This document shows, piece after piece, positions 9,862-21,569 of a DNA stretch of 64,000 bases. How positions within the stretch are numbered: position 1 is the stretch's first letter; every line of letters begins with the position of its first letter. Source of the DNA: Aphrocallistes beatrix (lineage: Eukaryota > Porifera > Hexactinellida > Sceptrulophora > Aphrocallistidae); the NCBI GenBank assembly GCA_963281255.1, contig OY725501.1:1279674-1343673 (forward strand). The letters are read 5' to 3'. A program made the position numbers and the translations under genes. The notes beneath the pieces are model-generated. The model was given only the letters and a program-made list of their open reading frames with translations, was not told the origin of the DNA and ran no database searches.

Positions 9862-10700
9862 GTATATTGAACATATTTTAACTCACTCACCCATTGGTCC
9901 AGTGGCTTTTTCAATGATCTGAGGCGGGCAAAGACCAGCTCGACATCCTGGTTGGCTCGCTCAATACTTCCTTGATCTGTGGATTTCCTAGGCCTTCCAT
10001 GTACGAACCTTGTGCTCTTCCACTCATTCCGCAGTGTCATATTCAGCATGTTATTAATAAATTCACCTCCTTATCTGTCTGGAAGATGTGAGGTGCTCAA
10101 TGTTCACAGAATATAGAGATCAGGTGTTCACACACCTCTACAGCTGACTTCGTTTAAAGCGCTCTCAACACAATAAACTTGCTAAAGCAGTCTTGGTCAT
10201 TGAGGATGTATTTATACCCGTTATCCTCCTGCATTCATAAATCTATCAGGTCAGACTGTGCACGCTGGCCAACAGTTGGAGGAATGATTGTCTTGTGGAC
10301 AATCCTTTTCGTAGTCACCTTCCCCTTCTTCTCCTGGTATATAGGGCAGAGTCGTCAAAATAATTCCAAGCGAGCGAGTAATGTGCAGTTTATTCTTCTC
10401 CAAATAGACCCACATTATAAACATCCCTGCATGACAGATCTTGTCGTGTGCTTTGCAGAGGGTCTCGTAAACATCTTCCTTGGCAACTACTAATGCGCGC
10501 GCTCTCTCTCTCTCTCTTTCTCGAAACTCCCCACCCTTCGTATGCAGCTCGAAAGTATCACCAAACCGACAGACGCTGTACTTCTCAGCTGCTCGGAGGT
10601 GGATGCTTTGCCAAAATCCTCAGAAGAAACTAACAAACTTATCATTTCTTCAATATCCCCCTGGGTTAAAGGCTGCTTAGATTTGGGGAGTTGATCTAAC
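9862..10700 (-). pseudogene. Integrase-core protein (Ginger/KRBA2-type), relic
   Basis: Minus-strand integrase of a Ginger-like or gypsy-derived type. Reading from about 10500 down: zinc-binding segment KAHDKICHAG, linker, then NGYKYILNDQDCFSKFIVLR (first Asp region), ISIFCEH-APHIFQTD (second Asp) and STDQGSIERANQDVELVF (catalytic Glu in IERAN). The core is interrupted by stops (for example about 10240) and frameshifts. The last intact frame is 9846-10049. It would join DNA ends during transposition. Downstream coding lies beyond the mariner in 8177-8716. The peptide resembles KRAB-A-domain-protein-2-like integrases found in many invertebrates; superfamily assignment is inference. Confidence 0.75.
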
Positions 10701-11185
10701 TCCCCATAAAATCTTCTGGTGTTGGAAATGTGATGTTGGTGATGGCAAGTACACTTGGGCAGCTTTTCAACATTATATACTGCGAAAAACTACTTCATAC
10801 AATAGGCATAGTTAAGTGAAACTAAAATTACATTCCTACAATTACTTTATCCGTTGCCAAGTACTTACAGTTCTCAATATTTAGAATGTAGTTATGGACA
10901 TTCCAAACTCACTTGACTGATAGTAATTGTTTGATTGTCAATTCCACACTAACTAGACTGTAGTTACGGACTCGACAAATTCATTAGCTGATTACTTATT
11001 CAGAATCATTGTAGCTTTCTGTGAATGTGAAACTACCATTCTATCTAATAATAGATTTAAAGAGCTTATATTTGTTATATTTATTGTCATAAATTAGTTT
11101 TATTAGTAATAAATTGATTAATAACAATTATAAATAAATCTACAATTTCTTATCAACCCATGACGTATGATACATATATATATAT
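10701..11185. other. No gene seen
   Basis: AT-rich, no coding signal or recognised repeat, apart from a short TA run just before 11186. Confidence 0.6.
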
Positions 11186-11340
11186 AGGGTAATCCAAAAG
11201 TTCTGTCACAATAATTTTACTTCATTGATTTGACTAAGAGAATTTAGTTTAACTTTAAATCGGTTTAAACTATGGAATCTACCACCCTTCTAGCTTAGAA
11301 ATGAACACTATTCATTTCGCAGAACTTTTGGATAACCCTG
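11186..11340. mobile_element. mariner-type MITE
   Basis: About 155 bp with inverted ends GGGTAATCCAAAAGTTCTG and CAGAACTTTTGGATAACCCTG-type sequence (right end at 11340), flanked by TA on both sides. Non-coding. Confidence 0.8.
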
Positions 11341-11349
11341 TATATGTGT

Positions 11350-11640
11350 TTGTAACGATTTGATTGAAGAAAATGCCAATCACAGATAACTGATTTTACC
11401 ATATTGAACTCTTTTGGCTATGGTTCCACTAAGTTCTGGCGATAATGTCGAGTCATCATGGATTTATGACGTCATTGTCACATTTTATAACTGAAAATTC
11501 AGTTTTTCGACTTCAACTCAGTCATTTTACGTGATAGAAGGCTGAAATTTTAATTGACTGTGCTTATTAATATTCTTCACATATGAGACACTCTGTTTCA
11601 AAAGAATTGGCACTTTTTGTAAATTCGATAATGCATCTGC
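11350..11640 (+). repeat. Family A repeat, 5' half
   Basis: Starts AACGATTTGATTGAAGAAAA and passes through GATTTATGACGTCATTGTCA and ATAGAAGGCTGAAATTTTAA, then loses similarity before the GC-rich end. Confidence 0.7.
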
Positions 11641-11874
11641 CAATTGAGTACAATACAGTCTCTCATGTATCATTTTACCCAGGATTGCTGCATGTTATAT
11701 CCACAAATCAAGTTTGAGCTTCAGAAAGCTGTTTTTATATTTGCATTTTATGAAGTGCCTATTGAAAACTCTTCGCTATAGGAAAATTACAATTTCAAAA
11801 TCAAGTTCGTCAAAACAGATTTGTTTCATATTTCTCGTTTATTATTCCTTCCTTAAACGTATTAGATTCTAGAA

Positions 11875-12430
11875 TGACTCAATTTGATCAAAGGAAGACA
11901 ATGGAAACGTTAATTGATGCAGGGAGTACTTCAGGAGGGAATATTTTGAGAAGGACTGGAAGACCAATAAAGACCTTTTTCGAATAATCTAAGAAAAAAG
12001 AGCTTGGAACACAAAAAAGTCTGCGAATGCCAAATAGATACTAGCTTTTTGCACAATCAATCAATCATTAGAACTCTAAACTGTTTACCACAGATGTATA
12101 TACGTTCTCTTCAAGTAAATCTTGCATCTAAGTTTTCAAATGCTTCCTCAACTTCCACAGTCAATAAACCTACTCAAAGTTGCGACGTTAACTATAAATC
12201 CCCTACCATGGAACCATTTATTACAAATTAAACAGCTGTGGAGATAGTTCAATTGTGAAAAGTCATATCAAGGACAACTAGTAAATCGAGGTAGTGTGGG
12301 ATGTGGACGGAAGCGAAAGAAATCTAGTTTTAGGATGAAAAGTTACGCATCAAAGCTGCACATATGGGGCGGTATTTCGGCTAGGGAGGTTATTTTATTG
12401 AAGGTCTTTGCATTTAATTTCATTTCCAAG
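11875..12430 (+). pseudogene. Possible Tc1/mariner transposase relic
   Basis: Weak traces on the plus strand: an opening MTQFDQRKTMETLIDAGS and RRTGRPIKTF like a transposase helix-turn-helix start, and at about 12340 KVTHQSCTYGAVF resembling the usual KVTHP..MVWG region. Frames are broken by many stops. Termini not found. Confidence 0.35.
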
Positions 12431-13179
12431 ATGTTGAATAAAATGTACGTCTTTAAAATCTTGTTGTGGGCTTAACTAGGCCATTAGACATCGGATGATA
12501 GGCTCGAGTACTACGGTTATCAATACGAAGCTCCCGATGAAATTCTTGAATAATCTAGACTACCACAACATGAATGAGGAAATACTGAATTTACTTTCAA
12601 TATTTGAAAAATGAAAATATGACGGGAAAATTAATAATCCTCACTTTACTCGTGAACTCTTTTTCTTGATCGTGTTGTATAACGTCTGGTAACCCGATTG
12701 CCCAGGTAGATATTCTTGAGATTTTCTATTTGAGCGGTCGTATTACAACATATTTGCTCAAATAGCAAACTGTTACCAAAACATGTGTGTAACCCTCTTA
12801 ATTCCCTGGGAAGTCACATAAGTATATTTTCAATGCCAATATGTTTTCATGTTTTGGACGGAGGTGGAATTGGCTTGAGCTTTTTCTCCGGGTGAGGTGG
12901 TAGTGCGGATCTTTTCTGACAGCCATGACAAGTCTTAGTCTAATATTAAAGCCATCCGAATATGAACATAATACTTTTATATGTATCCATTTATTTAAGT
13001 AGATTAGAGGAAGAATTAGATAATATTTTTCAACTTCGATTGAACTATCAAGGACCAGAAAAAGTTCAGATTATTGACGAATATTTTCTATCGTATGCTA
13101 CAACGAAGTTGAATTGGCGGTTGCTAATAATATTTTCACTTCGAGAATATACTAAATTCGATGAAATAATCACATAGGT

Positions 13180-13345
13180 TGCGATTATATCGTGAATTCC
13201 TTTCCAGGTATATCGCTGCTGAACTGAGTTTATAATAGCATTCGTCCCAGGGTGGCCTACATTATCATGGTATTTCTGCAAAACAAGCCCACAATTTAAT
13301 TCTTGGATCAAGAGGGGAGGAGGAAGTAAATTTCTCTGAATATGG
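13180..13345 (-). pseudogene. Integrase zinc-binding domain fragment
   Basis: Minus-strand peptide LQKYHDNVGHPGTNAIINSV followed by RYTWKGIHDIIATYV, the H2C2-type N-terminal zinc-binding domain of retroviral-like/Ginger integrases (His-His here in YHDNVGH; the paired Cys that should follow are not in this exon). A GT follows TYV, so the next exon may have been lost. It lies inside a longer minus-strand open frame whose flanks are not recognisable. Confidence 0.6.
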
Positions 13346-13798
13346 TCAAAATGCTTTTCGAAAGACTGGATATTATGCTGTGTACGAATATAACTATAAA
13401 AAGTTGATTTGAAAGCAGTTAGATAGGCAAATGCGAACAAATCCGGATATTCTAGGAAATTGAAACTATTTGTTATTTTTCATCCTAAAGTAGTTTAGGT
13501 AGCTAGATAGCATAAATGTGCCAATTTCCACGCCTCTGTGAGAGTCTTAAATGCCCACAACCTTGAATTATTTTTTGACGACTTCATCAATTTTCTAGCT
13601 CCGCTATCTCTTGCCAGAAAGTTAAGATAGTGAGTGATTCCCATTTTAGCCAGTTATTGTGGTTTTGAAAGCAAAAGTAATTTAATTTGTTAGTCACTTC
13701 TTTTCAGTACTATTATGTACATACTTTCTGCTTTTGCTAATTTTGAAAATTCGGGATTATTTTGATCCAATTCAGTCAAGCTTTTTCAAAACCTTATA

Positions 13799-13987
13799 CA
13801 ATCGATTCCGTTTAATAGGGTCACATCAGTCAGAGGACATTTTGCCCCGATTAAGCGGAGAACTCTATTACCAAAAAAAATTTTTGTATCAGCTTCTTTC
13901 TGTGAGAGATATTCCGTTCCTGCCAACATTGGTCCGATTAAGCAGTTGACCCTATTAAACAGTGACCCTATTAAGTGGGATCGACTT
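13799..13987. mobile_element. pogo/Tigger-like MITE, copy 1
   Basis: 189 bp between TA dinucleotides, inverted ends around TTTAATAGGGTCAC and GTGACCCTATTAAG, internal ATTTTGCCCCGATTAAGCGG. Sister of 57269-57454. The CAGTCGA-like outermost bases suggest pogo/Tigger mobilisation. The plus-strand frame overlapping it is not a gene. Confidence 0.75.
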
Positions 13988-13999
13988 TATCTTCCTAAT

Positions 14000-15020
14000 C
14001 TTGCCCTTATCTCTCAAATTTCCCACGACAGAAAAGTTTTTTGCAAGTACTATCCTAAAATTTCATGATGTTATCTAATGAACTCAAAGAATTTCTGCTC
14101 CTGCTCGTTAATGAGTTATCGACAATTTTTTCTCCAAAACACCTCTTTGTCCATGTTTTCGATCGAAAATCTCGTAGTGTAGTGCACTTCTATGTATCAA
14201 TTAACTCTTCTCCAAATTTGAAATATTTACCTGTTTGTTGTTTTTGGCACAAGGTGACACAGGTGCGAATAGTTACTCTTTGTAAAATATTGATCTATGG
14301 ATAGCTTTTAAACTGAGTTCATGCATGATTTGTTTGGTTTTCTGTAGCTGTTGTGATTTGAATGAATTACCCCCAAAGGATAGTTTTATTTTAGTATTAA
14401 TTATGTTGCAAATCTATATGGTGTTCATACTTTGAATTAGGCAATAAGGAGTAGAACGTTAGTTATTCGAACGTGATGGGGCTAAAGGGAGTTTAGATAA
14501 GTGATATGTTCGGATTACTGAATTTCGAAAAACTGGAGTTCGGATTAATGTCTTTCTACTATAATAATCTCACTCTCCTATTAATTATATTCAACTTTAG
14601 AACAAATTCATGTTTCCCAACAGTTTAAAATTCCATTCGAAGAGATATCAGCGACAAAACATCCGGCGACGAAACATCCAGGCGACGAAACAACCGTTTA
14701 CCATTTTAAAGTGAATAAACGAGGGATGCATGTAATCTGTTACGTGTTTCTGTGAAACTGTTAATTTATTAGGTTCAATTTATAGTATATTATAATGTGT
14801 CTTATCAGGAGTGGTTAAAAATTTCGTGCCAAGTCACTTCCTGTAGCTGCACTATTGGTCTTTTGCCCAACATTTTTAAAATATACGAGGATAATGATGT
14901 ATCACATTAAAAATATCCTCACAAAAGAAAAACAACTGGTGTAGGCCCACAGTCATAAGAATGACCCACTTCATAACTCTCGTAGAAATAACATCATGAT
15001 ACCTGTAGCATTAATTTCAA
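14000..15020. other. No gene seen
   Basis: AT-rich. Short tandem motif GCGACGAAACATCC near 14650-14695; otherwise nothing recognised. Confidence 0.5.
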
Positions 15021-15032
15021 TTTAATCGCAAT

Positions 15033-15244
15033 CAGTGCCGTCGGAAGCTCCACAAAAGTGGGGCAGCTATGACCCCCCTGCTTACCCCATTAGCCTCCCC
15101 CAACCGCATCCCTGCATACCTACTAGCCACCCAGGCCTAGCCTCTAGCCACCCTGCCTAGCCCCTAGCTTCCCCAGGCCTGTCCTTCTAATGCCTCGTCA
15201 AAAGTGGGCAGTCATGGCCGCCCCAGCTGCCCATGACTGACAGC
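15033..15244. mobile_element. GC-rich insert with 12-bp direct repeats
   Basis: 212 bp, conspicuously richer in C than its surroundings, flanked by identical TTTAATCGCAAT at 15021-15032 and 15245-15256. It starts CAGTGCCGTCGG and ends CATGACTGACAGC. Internally it has short repeats of TAGCCACCC/CCCAGGCCT type and paired AAAGTGGGCAG blocks. It looks like a target-site duplication around a non-autonomous element; class uncertain. Confidence 0.7.
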
Positions 15245-15936
15245 TTTAATCGCAATTAATATTAAGGTTCAAATATTATCTCCTGCTACTCACAATCTTC
15301 GAATCTTTATTTCTCTTATATCGTCTCTGATTTTATATTTTATCTATAAAATATTTTACAAATAGACAGAATAAGGACTCAAAAGGATACTAGTGAAGAT
15401 AATCATAATTATTGATGAACTGCTTCTAAACAAGTGATATTTCAACTTGTATTCTATCTGCTATTTCAGTAGACAAAAATGTCGTGTGGTAAAAATTACG
15501 AAGGTGAACTTTCTGATGTATTACTACACATAGAATACAACATATACCTTTGTCACATTGTGTACTTAAATGTTCCCATGTGTGTAATATTTTCTAGAAA
15601 ATATTTTGATTGAGAAACAGGATAAATATTCGATCATATTTAGTGGCTAAATATAACACTGTGACTCAAATATTGGTAGTGAGGTATTTAATATTTATGC
15701 TAGTGCTATTAAGATGTTACTTCTATGAAGAATTAACTAATTGGGTAATTCTTTTGACATGTATCCGTATTTGAAATACGATTAAACATGTATGTATGCT
15801 ATGCAAGCGACATGAAATATGATCGTTATGTACAGTGACTGTTATATGAATGATAAATTCAATGGGAATTTTACTAAGGAAGTCTTTTTGTAGCCTTTTG
15901 TGCATGTGAACGTATAAAGTGAACTAGCTAGTTCCA

Positions 15937-16514
15937 ATATCCTTCTATTAAAACTCGATAAAATATTAATTTGTGTATTTGTAAAACAAGCGCGCGCTTC
16001 ACTGGCTTGCGCTGCAGGGCTGGCGGACATTGCGTCCGGAGGCGCCCTTCCTGCCGTGTATGCTCAAATTGATTAATTTTATGGTAGATAACATCTCTAA
16101 ATAAATATATCAATTTTTAAAATTTTGATGCGTAATGATGACGTCATAACTGAGTGATGAGTCTGCATTTTTTATGAGAGTTGTATCATATTTGAGATGT
16201 ATGAATATACAATGTGAGATGAGATACATTAATATTCCATTATAATTTCAGCTACCTTTCACCTAAAATGACTTAGTTATAGTCGAAAAACTGAAATTTC
16301 TAATATTAAAAAGGAGACAATGGTGTCATAGTTCCATGGTAAGTCTACATCTTCGTCTGAGGTCAGAACTAAGTGGAGCCATAGCCAATAGACTCCCGCT
16401 TGCCAAAAATCAGCTTTCTGTACTAGGCAGTTTCTTCAATCAATTCGTTACAAATACTTGTATATACTACACACACACACACACACATTAATTGAATTTT
16501 AATATTAAGGATAT
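15937..16514 (-). mobile_element. Family A, full-length copy with TIRs
   Basis: The most complete family A copy. The left end ATATCCTTCTATTAAAACTC (15937) and right end ATTTTAATATTAAGGATAT (to 16514) are inverse of each other with few mismatches, so the family has TIRs of about 25 bp. Inside the left TIR the GC-rich hairpin (about 15986-16050) follows; inside the right TIR lies a (CA)n run. Core in minus orientation includes TGATGACGTCATAAC and GTTTCTTCAATCAATTCG. No ORF. It is a MITE; transposase source unknown. Confidence 0.8.
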
Positions 16515-16664
16515 ATAACAGTGCCAGTCAGGCCAGACTGGCCATGGCCGACCACTTTTGTTAAGGCATAATACTAAAAGGCCTAGGAGGCCTAACCACT
16601 ATAGGAATGGTGAAGCAATAGGCCTGACAACTTTAGAGCTGCTTCAGCCGACCTTGCTATATTG

Positions 16665-17015
16665 ATTGAGGAAACTGCCAGGCACATATTGCTAAATTTT
16701 TGCATGTGGGAATCTTTTGGCTATGACTCCACTAAGATCTGACCATAAATTTTAATAGAATGTGTATATTAATATATTTCACATATGATACAATTATCAT
16801 CAAAGAATGACTCAACATGACTCATCACTGTTATGACGCCATCACTACACATCAAAAAAATTCAATTATTTTCGTAATTTTTGAGATATATCGATTATAA
16901 GACATGTTATCCACTTTTTATTAATTAATGTAAGCCTTGGCGCCTGAAGGGAGCCTCCGGAGGACATAAAGTCTCCGCCAGCCGCGCAGTGCAATGCAAG
17001 GGAAGTGCGCTTGTA
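16665..17015 (+). repeat. Family A repeat, internally deleted
   Basis: TATTGATTGAGGAAACTGCC at the start and GCGCAGTGCAATGCAAGGGA with GTGCGCTTGTA at the end. The middle, including the first CRE block, is missing. It lies just downstream of the full copy in opposite orientation. Confidence 0.75.
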
Positions 17016-17019
17016 TTCT

Positions 17020-18400
17020 ATAAATTTCACATAATTTTATAAAATAAATTTAGGATAAATTAGAGTAAAATTAATTCCTTGGGGTCATAAGCAGAGGCAT
17101 TGCAAGGATGCGGCACATGCAGCCTAGCCCGCAACATCATAGGCTGTGCCACAACCCTCTCACGGAATGGACGGAATTGCCGCACCGTAGTTTGGGCTGG
17201 CTACACACTCTGGTTATAAGTCTACCATATAATATAGAATCTATCGACTAGTTTAAGAAGAAATTAATCTTTATTCTATTCATTGCGTTAAATTTGATCG
17301 CAAGTAGTATATTGTTAATGGCCCAAGCTTACCCATCAGTTTATAAAAACCTATTTTTAGAAAATTCTCACTAAGACACTTTGTACATATATAATACTTC
17401 GTTAAGGAACCTGAATTGGTTTTTTATTCTAAATCAAAATTCATAATTTATTGGAAACGCCAGGTTGTGGCGCTTCTGACTTTGGGAGTAAAGGCATATT
17501 ACTCTCCACCCTTTCTAATTGAGAGCCCTGGTATATATGGTAATATTTGTTTACTGATATATAAAGAAAACCAAATTGCATATCTAGTCCCAGCAGGCCT
17601 AGAAATATTACAATGCATGAGTATTATTATATCGTTATTCGAAGACTGCCAGCATTTTTAAGGAAATATTATAAGATTAAGGTGTTAAATAAATTTGCCC
17701 AGATATGTGATCAATGGTCGATTCGGCCAATAGTTTGTCAGATGGCTATAGTTTAAGTTGAGAATGCTTTCCCTCCCCAATCGCAGGATCTGTTTTACGT
17801 CTTAAATATTTATTTTTTATTGAGCAACATCTAGAGTCAAAACTATAACACACCCCAATTGGACACTTTTTAATTGTCAAAAAAGGATGTAACCAAGGAT
17901 GTAGCCAAAAAAGGATGTAGCCAAGGATGTAGCCAAAAAAGAATGTAAGCTAATTTTGAGCATGATTTCTTGAATATTAATAACGAACAAAAACTACAAA
18001 TTTTTTGTTAATGTATTACGTATGTGCATACATACTGTACCAGTGTACAGTCATTTTAAAAAATTGGTAATTAGAAAATTATTTAGATTTTGTCATCTAT
18101 ATTGTCCCAAAAAATATTTAATCGTGATTTGTAACTTTTTAATAACAAGTCACTTGGATATTATTAATGCTATGTATATTAGCGAATTATTATGCATAAA
18201 ATGTTTATATTACTTTCACCAGTGTTTAAGTGAAATAATGATTTAAATATATGCGAATATTAAATGGTCACACCTTATTTCCGAATGGTGTCCAAACTTT
18301 TCTGACCTAAGATGTAGAAGTATCTTTGTTCCCCTATCCAGAATAGCTTTCTAATGTTTTAATATTCCCTGTCTGTTGTGTTCATAAAATGCTTTATATT
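17020..18400. other. No gene seen upstream of the par-6 exon
   Basis: Contains a C/G-richer patch 17090-17220 and a small tandem AAGGATGTAGCC at 17883-17945. I looked for the PB1 exon of par-6 here and did not find it. Confidence 0.5.
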
Positions 18401-18405
18401 TCTAG

Positions 18406-19112
18406 ATTTAATGTGGGAAGATATTGCAAAGCGAAAAAAAGGAAATAAAGTTCCAAATGTGTCCATTGGTATGCCTCAAGACTTTAGACAGGTATCAACA
18501 ATATTATATCAAGAAGGTCAACCTCCACAAGTACTTAGAGTGAAATTAATTAAGCATTCTCCTGATCAAAAACTTGGATTTTATGTACGTGATGGCAAAA
18601 GTGTCAGAATGACTACAAATGGAATTGAGAGAATCGACAGTTTTTTTATTTCCCGATTGGTTTTGGGTGGATTGGCGGAAGGAACAGGTTTGCTTAGTGT
18701 TGAGGACGAGATTTTGGAGGTAAATGGAATAGAGGTAGCTGGTAAGACGCTGGATCAAGTAACAGATATAATGGTAGCAAACAGTAAAAACTTAATTTTA
18801 ACAATCCAACCTGCATCTGCTCCTAAAATGGCACCCTCCAATAAAACCTTTCAAAAATCCCCTTCATGGTCTTCCAGCCCAATCCCTACAGATGCCACTG
18901 ATTTATCTTCTCGAAATATTACTATATCTTCGACTTATTCTGCTTATGAACCTCGGACACAAATCAACATTCTTGGTCATTCGTCATCCAATCAAACTGC
19001 AATTGGACCTACTATTAGTGATCATGAAAACAATAATTTAAGGATAAAATTGGGTAATAAAGATCATATCGATGATATCGAGCAAATTTCTCCAGAACGT
19101 ACAAGACTTTGA
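18406..19112 (+). CDS. par-6: PAR-6 polarity protein, 3' terminal exon (semi-CRIB and PDZ)
   Basis: Last coding exon of partitioning-defective 6, the scaffold that links Cdc42-GTP to aPKC and PAR-3 at the cell cortex in polarised cells. It contains the semi-CRIB ([12 protein letters not shown]) directly followed by the PDZ domain, with the Par-6-specific carboxylate loop KLGFYVRDG, then [16 protein letters not shown] and [17 protein letters not shown], an almost textbook match. The 90-odd residue tail is Ser/Pro-rich and ends ISPERTRL. The exon start is placed after TTTCTAG at 18401-18405, a splice acceptor. The upstream in-frame ATG at 18378 would lie in the intron. AATAAA occurs near 19197 and 19318, fitting a 3' end. 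The PB1 exon(s) are not visible upstream, so the rest lies beyond intervening repeats or outside the window. The frame is intact. Confidence 0.93.
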
Positions 19113-19195
19113 ATTTTTATTTTTATTTTCTTATTCGTAGTTAATATCTAATTTAGGTCAAAAAAATTTTACTTATATTCTATTTCTTTATCCAT

Positions 19196-19203
19196 GAATA
19201 AAA
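19196..19203 (+). promoter_or_regulatory. Candidate polyadenylation signal of par-6
   Basis: AATAAA about 85 bp after the par-6 stop; a second lies near 19318. Confidence 0.5.
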
Positions 19204-19599
19204 TTTACTTAATAATTAATACAAAGATGTATGATTTTGTACTTATGTTACGCGAATAGTGAACACTTAATGTGTTTCCCTAAAATTATGAAATCAAATT
19301 CATATTTTCGTTTAAAAATAAAGAGATTTTTATGTAGCTAATTGTATGCTATTCACTTAGTCTTTTATGATTTAAATTCTTTGCTTTTAGAACTGTTGCA
19401 TATAAATTTTAGACGCATATAATTTTCAGACGCCAGTATTATGAAATCATGGATTCAACTTAGCATATAATTCTCAGACATTACTTATTAGATTTTGTCT
19501 ACTGGGTCGTAGAATTCTGAGACAGTATTGCTATGTACTATAGATCTAATGAGTTCAGAACGTATATTATGCACTGTGTTGCATATCTAGATTCATTTG

Positions 19600-21300
19600 C
19601 ACAAATTTTATTTTGCATCTTGTCTCTTTTTTATTGGATTAGTTGGTAAGCTTATCACAGTACTTGACTATTGGGAAGTTTATTCAATGAACGCTTTACA
19701 GTACTCCCAAATCTTTGAATTCCTGGGAGACGACGAATATCCAGAAGAATTTTCCCGTCACCAGAAATGGAACTTCAAGAAGAAGTTAGACACAATTTTC
19801 ATTTCTGAATCACAGATACTCTACAAGGTAAACACACAATGCGCACAAATTATTTTAGTTTGTTTCTAAACCTGCGACGCCACAATATGGTGTGAACATT
19901 TTTTGATTATCGAGTAATTTTCAAGTACGTACAAAGTTGCTTTTGCCTGGCCAAAAGATCAAACCCAGAGACGGTCACATATTTTATGCCCGCCCATTTT
20001 GTGATTACAATATATAAGTACGTAGTTGTGCGACCTCTCAAGAGTAAAACGACTGATGAAGTTATCGAGAACATCTACCTCGATGTTGGTGTCCCAGATG
20101 TCATCCAACATGATCAGGACAAAGAATTCACAAGCAATGTATGTTTAATTAAAGATGCAATTATAATTTAAACGCTGTAGCATACTTAAATTCGGATGTT
20201 ATTTTGTAGAATCCTTAACAAGTAAGGCTTCTTCCTGAAATTATGCATCTATGCATGTAATCGAATTGACAATCGTGAGTGGTATTTTATTCAGATATAT
20301 AACATAAATTATGCATTATTATTAAATAATGCACTAAATTATAATAAGTTGAACAAAATGACATTTCAGACTTGAAAGCATTGGTCTTCAGTACTCAAAC
20401 CTGCAGTCATGTGTATGAATTTTACTGTTAAGAAGTCGAACTCGTACACTCCCTTTCAAGTCATGTGTGGACGGGAATCGAAGTACGACAATCTAGTCTC
20501 GAATATATTTAAGATAGATGTATCACATGTTAAAGACTATGAACTCGAAGAGGCTATCATTTCCGAATATGTGGATATCGAGGGAGGATCCGAATTGGAT
20601 ATGTTTTCTTCTCCTTGTGACCACCTAGAATCGATTCATCTCCTGAATGAGTCTTGGAAAAATACCTGCGATCTTGCGAACGCCTCAATAAGATCAGAGC
20701 AGCTAAAGCAGAAGAGGCAGTATGATAAGAAAGTTAATGCAAATAGGTTAGTTATTTTTCTAAGTTATTGAGTAAGCACATTAGTAAGTTTCTTCTAACA
20801 ATGTGGTAGTACGTGCAATCGAAACCGTATTTTTCTTACTCTTTCTTTATAGGTTCAAACAGTAAGAAAAACACAATGGAAAATCGATCGAATTTTTTTA
20901 CTTCATAAATAGTAAGTAATAAAAAAATGGAAAGCTAGAAAACCCGGTTATGACTGTATGATGTTTGTTATAGTGTACTACTGAACATATAGTTATAACA
21001 TTAAGGAAGGGAACAAAATCCTATTTATGAACATGCCTAAATTGAAAAAGATACCGAATGCTAAAAAACTTTTTGGGACCTTTTACAGCACCCAGAATCA
21101 CCCACAGCCACGCAATTATTTCAAAAGAGGTACCGAAAGAAGGATAGGAAAGTACCTATCAACACTACTTAACTCTATCACGAGCGTCAGGAAAATTCTG
21201 GCAAAAATACTCTAGGAAAAAGAAAATTAGATGCGAAAATAGATTGTGATGAGGTCAAAAGATCGAAGTCTTCACACGTATTTTCTATTTTTGAATAAAT
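19600..21300 (+). pseudogene. Intron-bearing integrase element (Ginger/KRBA2-type)
   Basis: Plus-strand integrase-like gene in pieces separated by intron-like borders. Piece 1 (about 19690-19830): YSQIFEFLGDDEYPEEFSR then ISESQILYK, ending at a donor AAG/GTAAAC. Piece 2 (about 19980-20140): KYVVVRPLKSKTTDEVIENI, GVPDVIQHDQDKEFTSN (catalytic Asp region), ending AAT/GTATGT. Piece 3 (after TTTCAG near 20370): SNSYTPFQVMCGRES, then an acidic stretch and KRQYDKKVNAN, ending at AG/GTTAGT. Piece 4 after TTATAG (about 20852) has a basic tail near 21040-21290. Order matches an integrase core and C-terminal region. The catalytic Glu block and Cys pair of the zinc finger are unclear, so it may be decayed. 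Different copy from 9862-10700. Confidence 0.65.
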
Positions 21301-21569
21301 TGCGTGATCATATTCTACATTATTGATCTCTGTTTTCTAGACCCCACACATCGAATTTGGGTTTATAAATGAAGCAATTCATCATCATCTACCCAACCTC
21401 AAGGTAATTTGACCAGTTTTGTAATAATAATATAATGCTATGTTTGCATCCTTTTCCATGACTTGATTCTCGCAAGAACTCTGACGTACATACAATGAAT
21501 GCATTCTTCTATTGAGATCAGCATTTTTAATTTAATTAATCATAGAGAAAATCTTCACATTAACTTATT

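Noticed and set aside
17090-17220. Possible tRNA or small RNA gene in the C/G-richer patch
   Set aside because: I could not fold a cloverleaf or find A/B box motifs by eye; a tRNAscan-SE run would decide.
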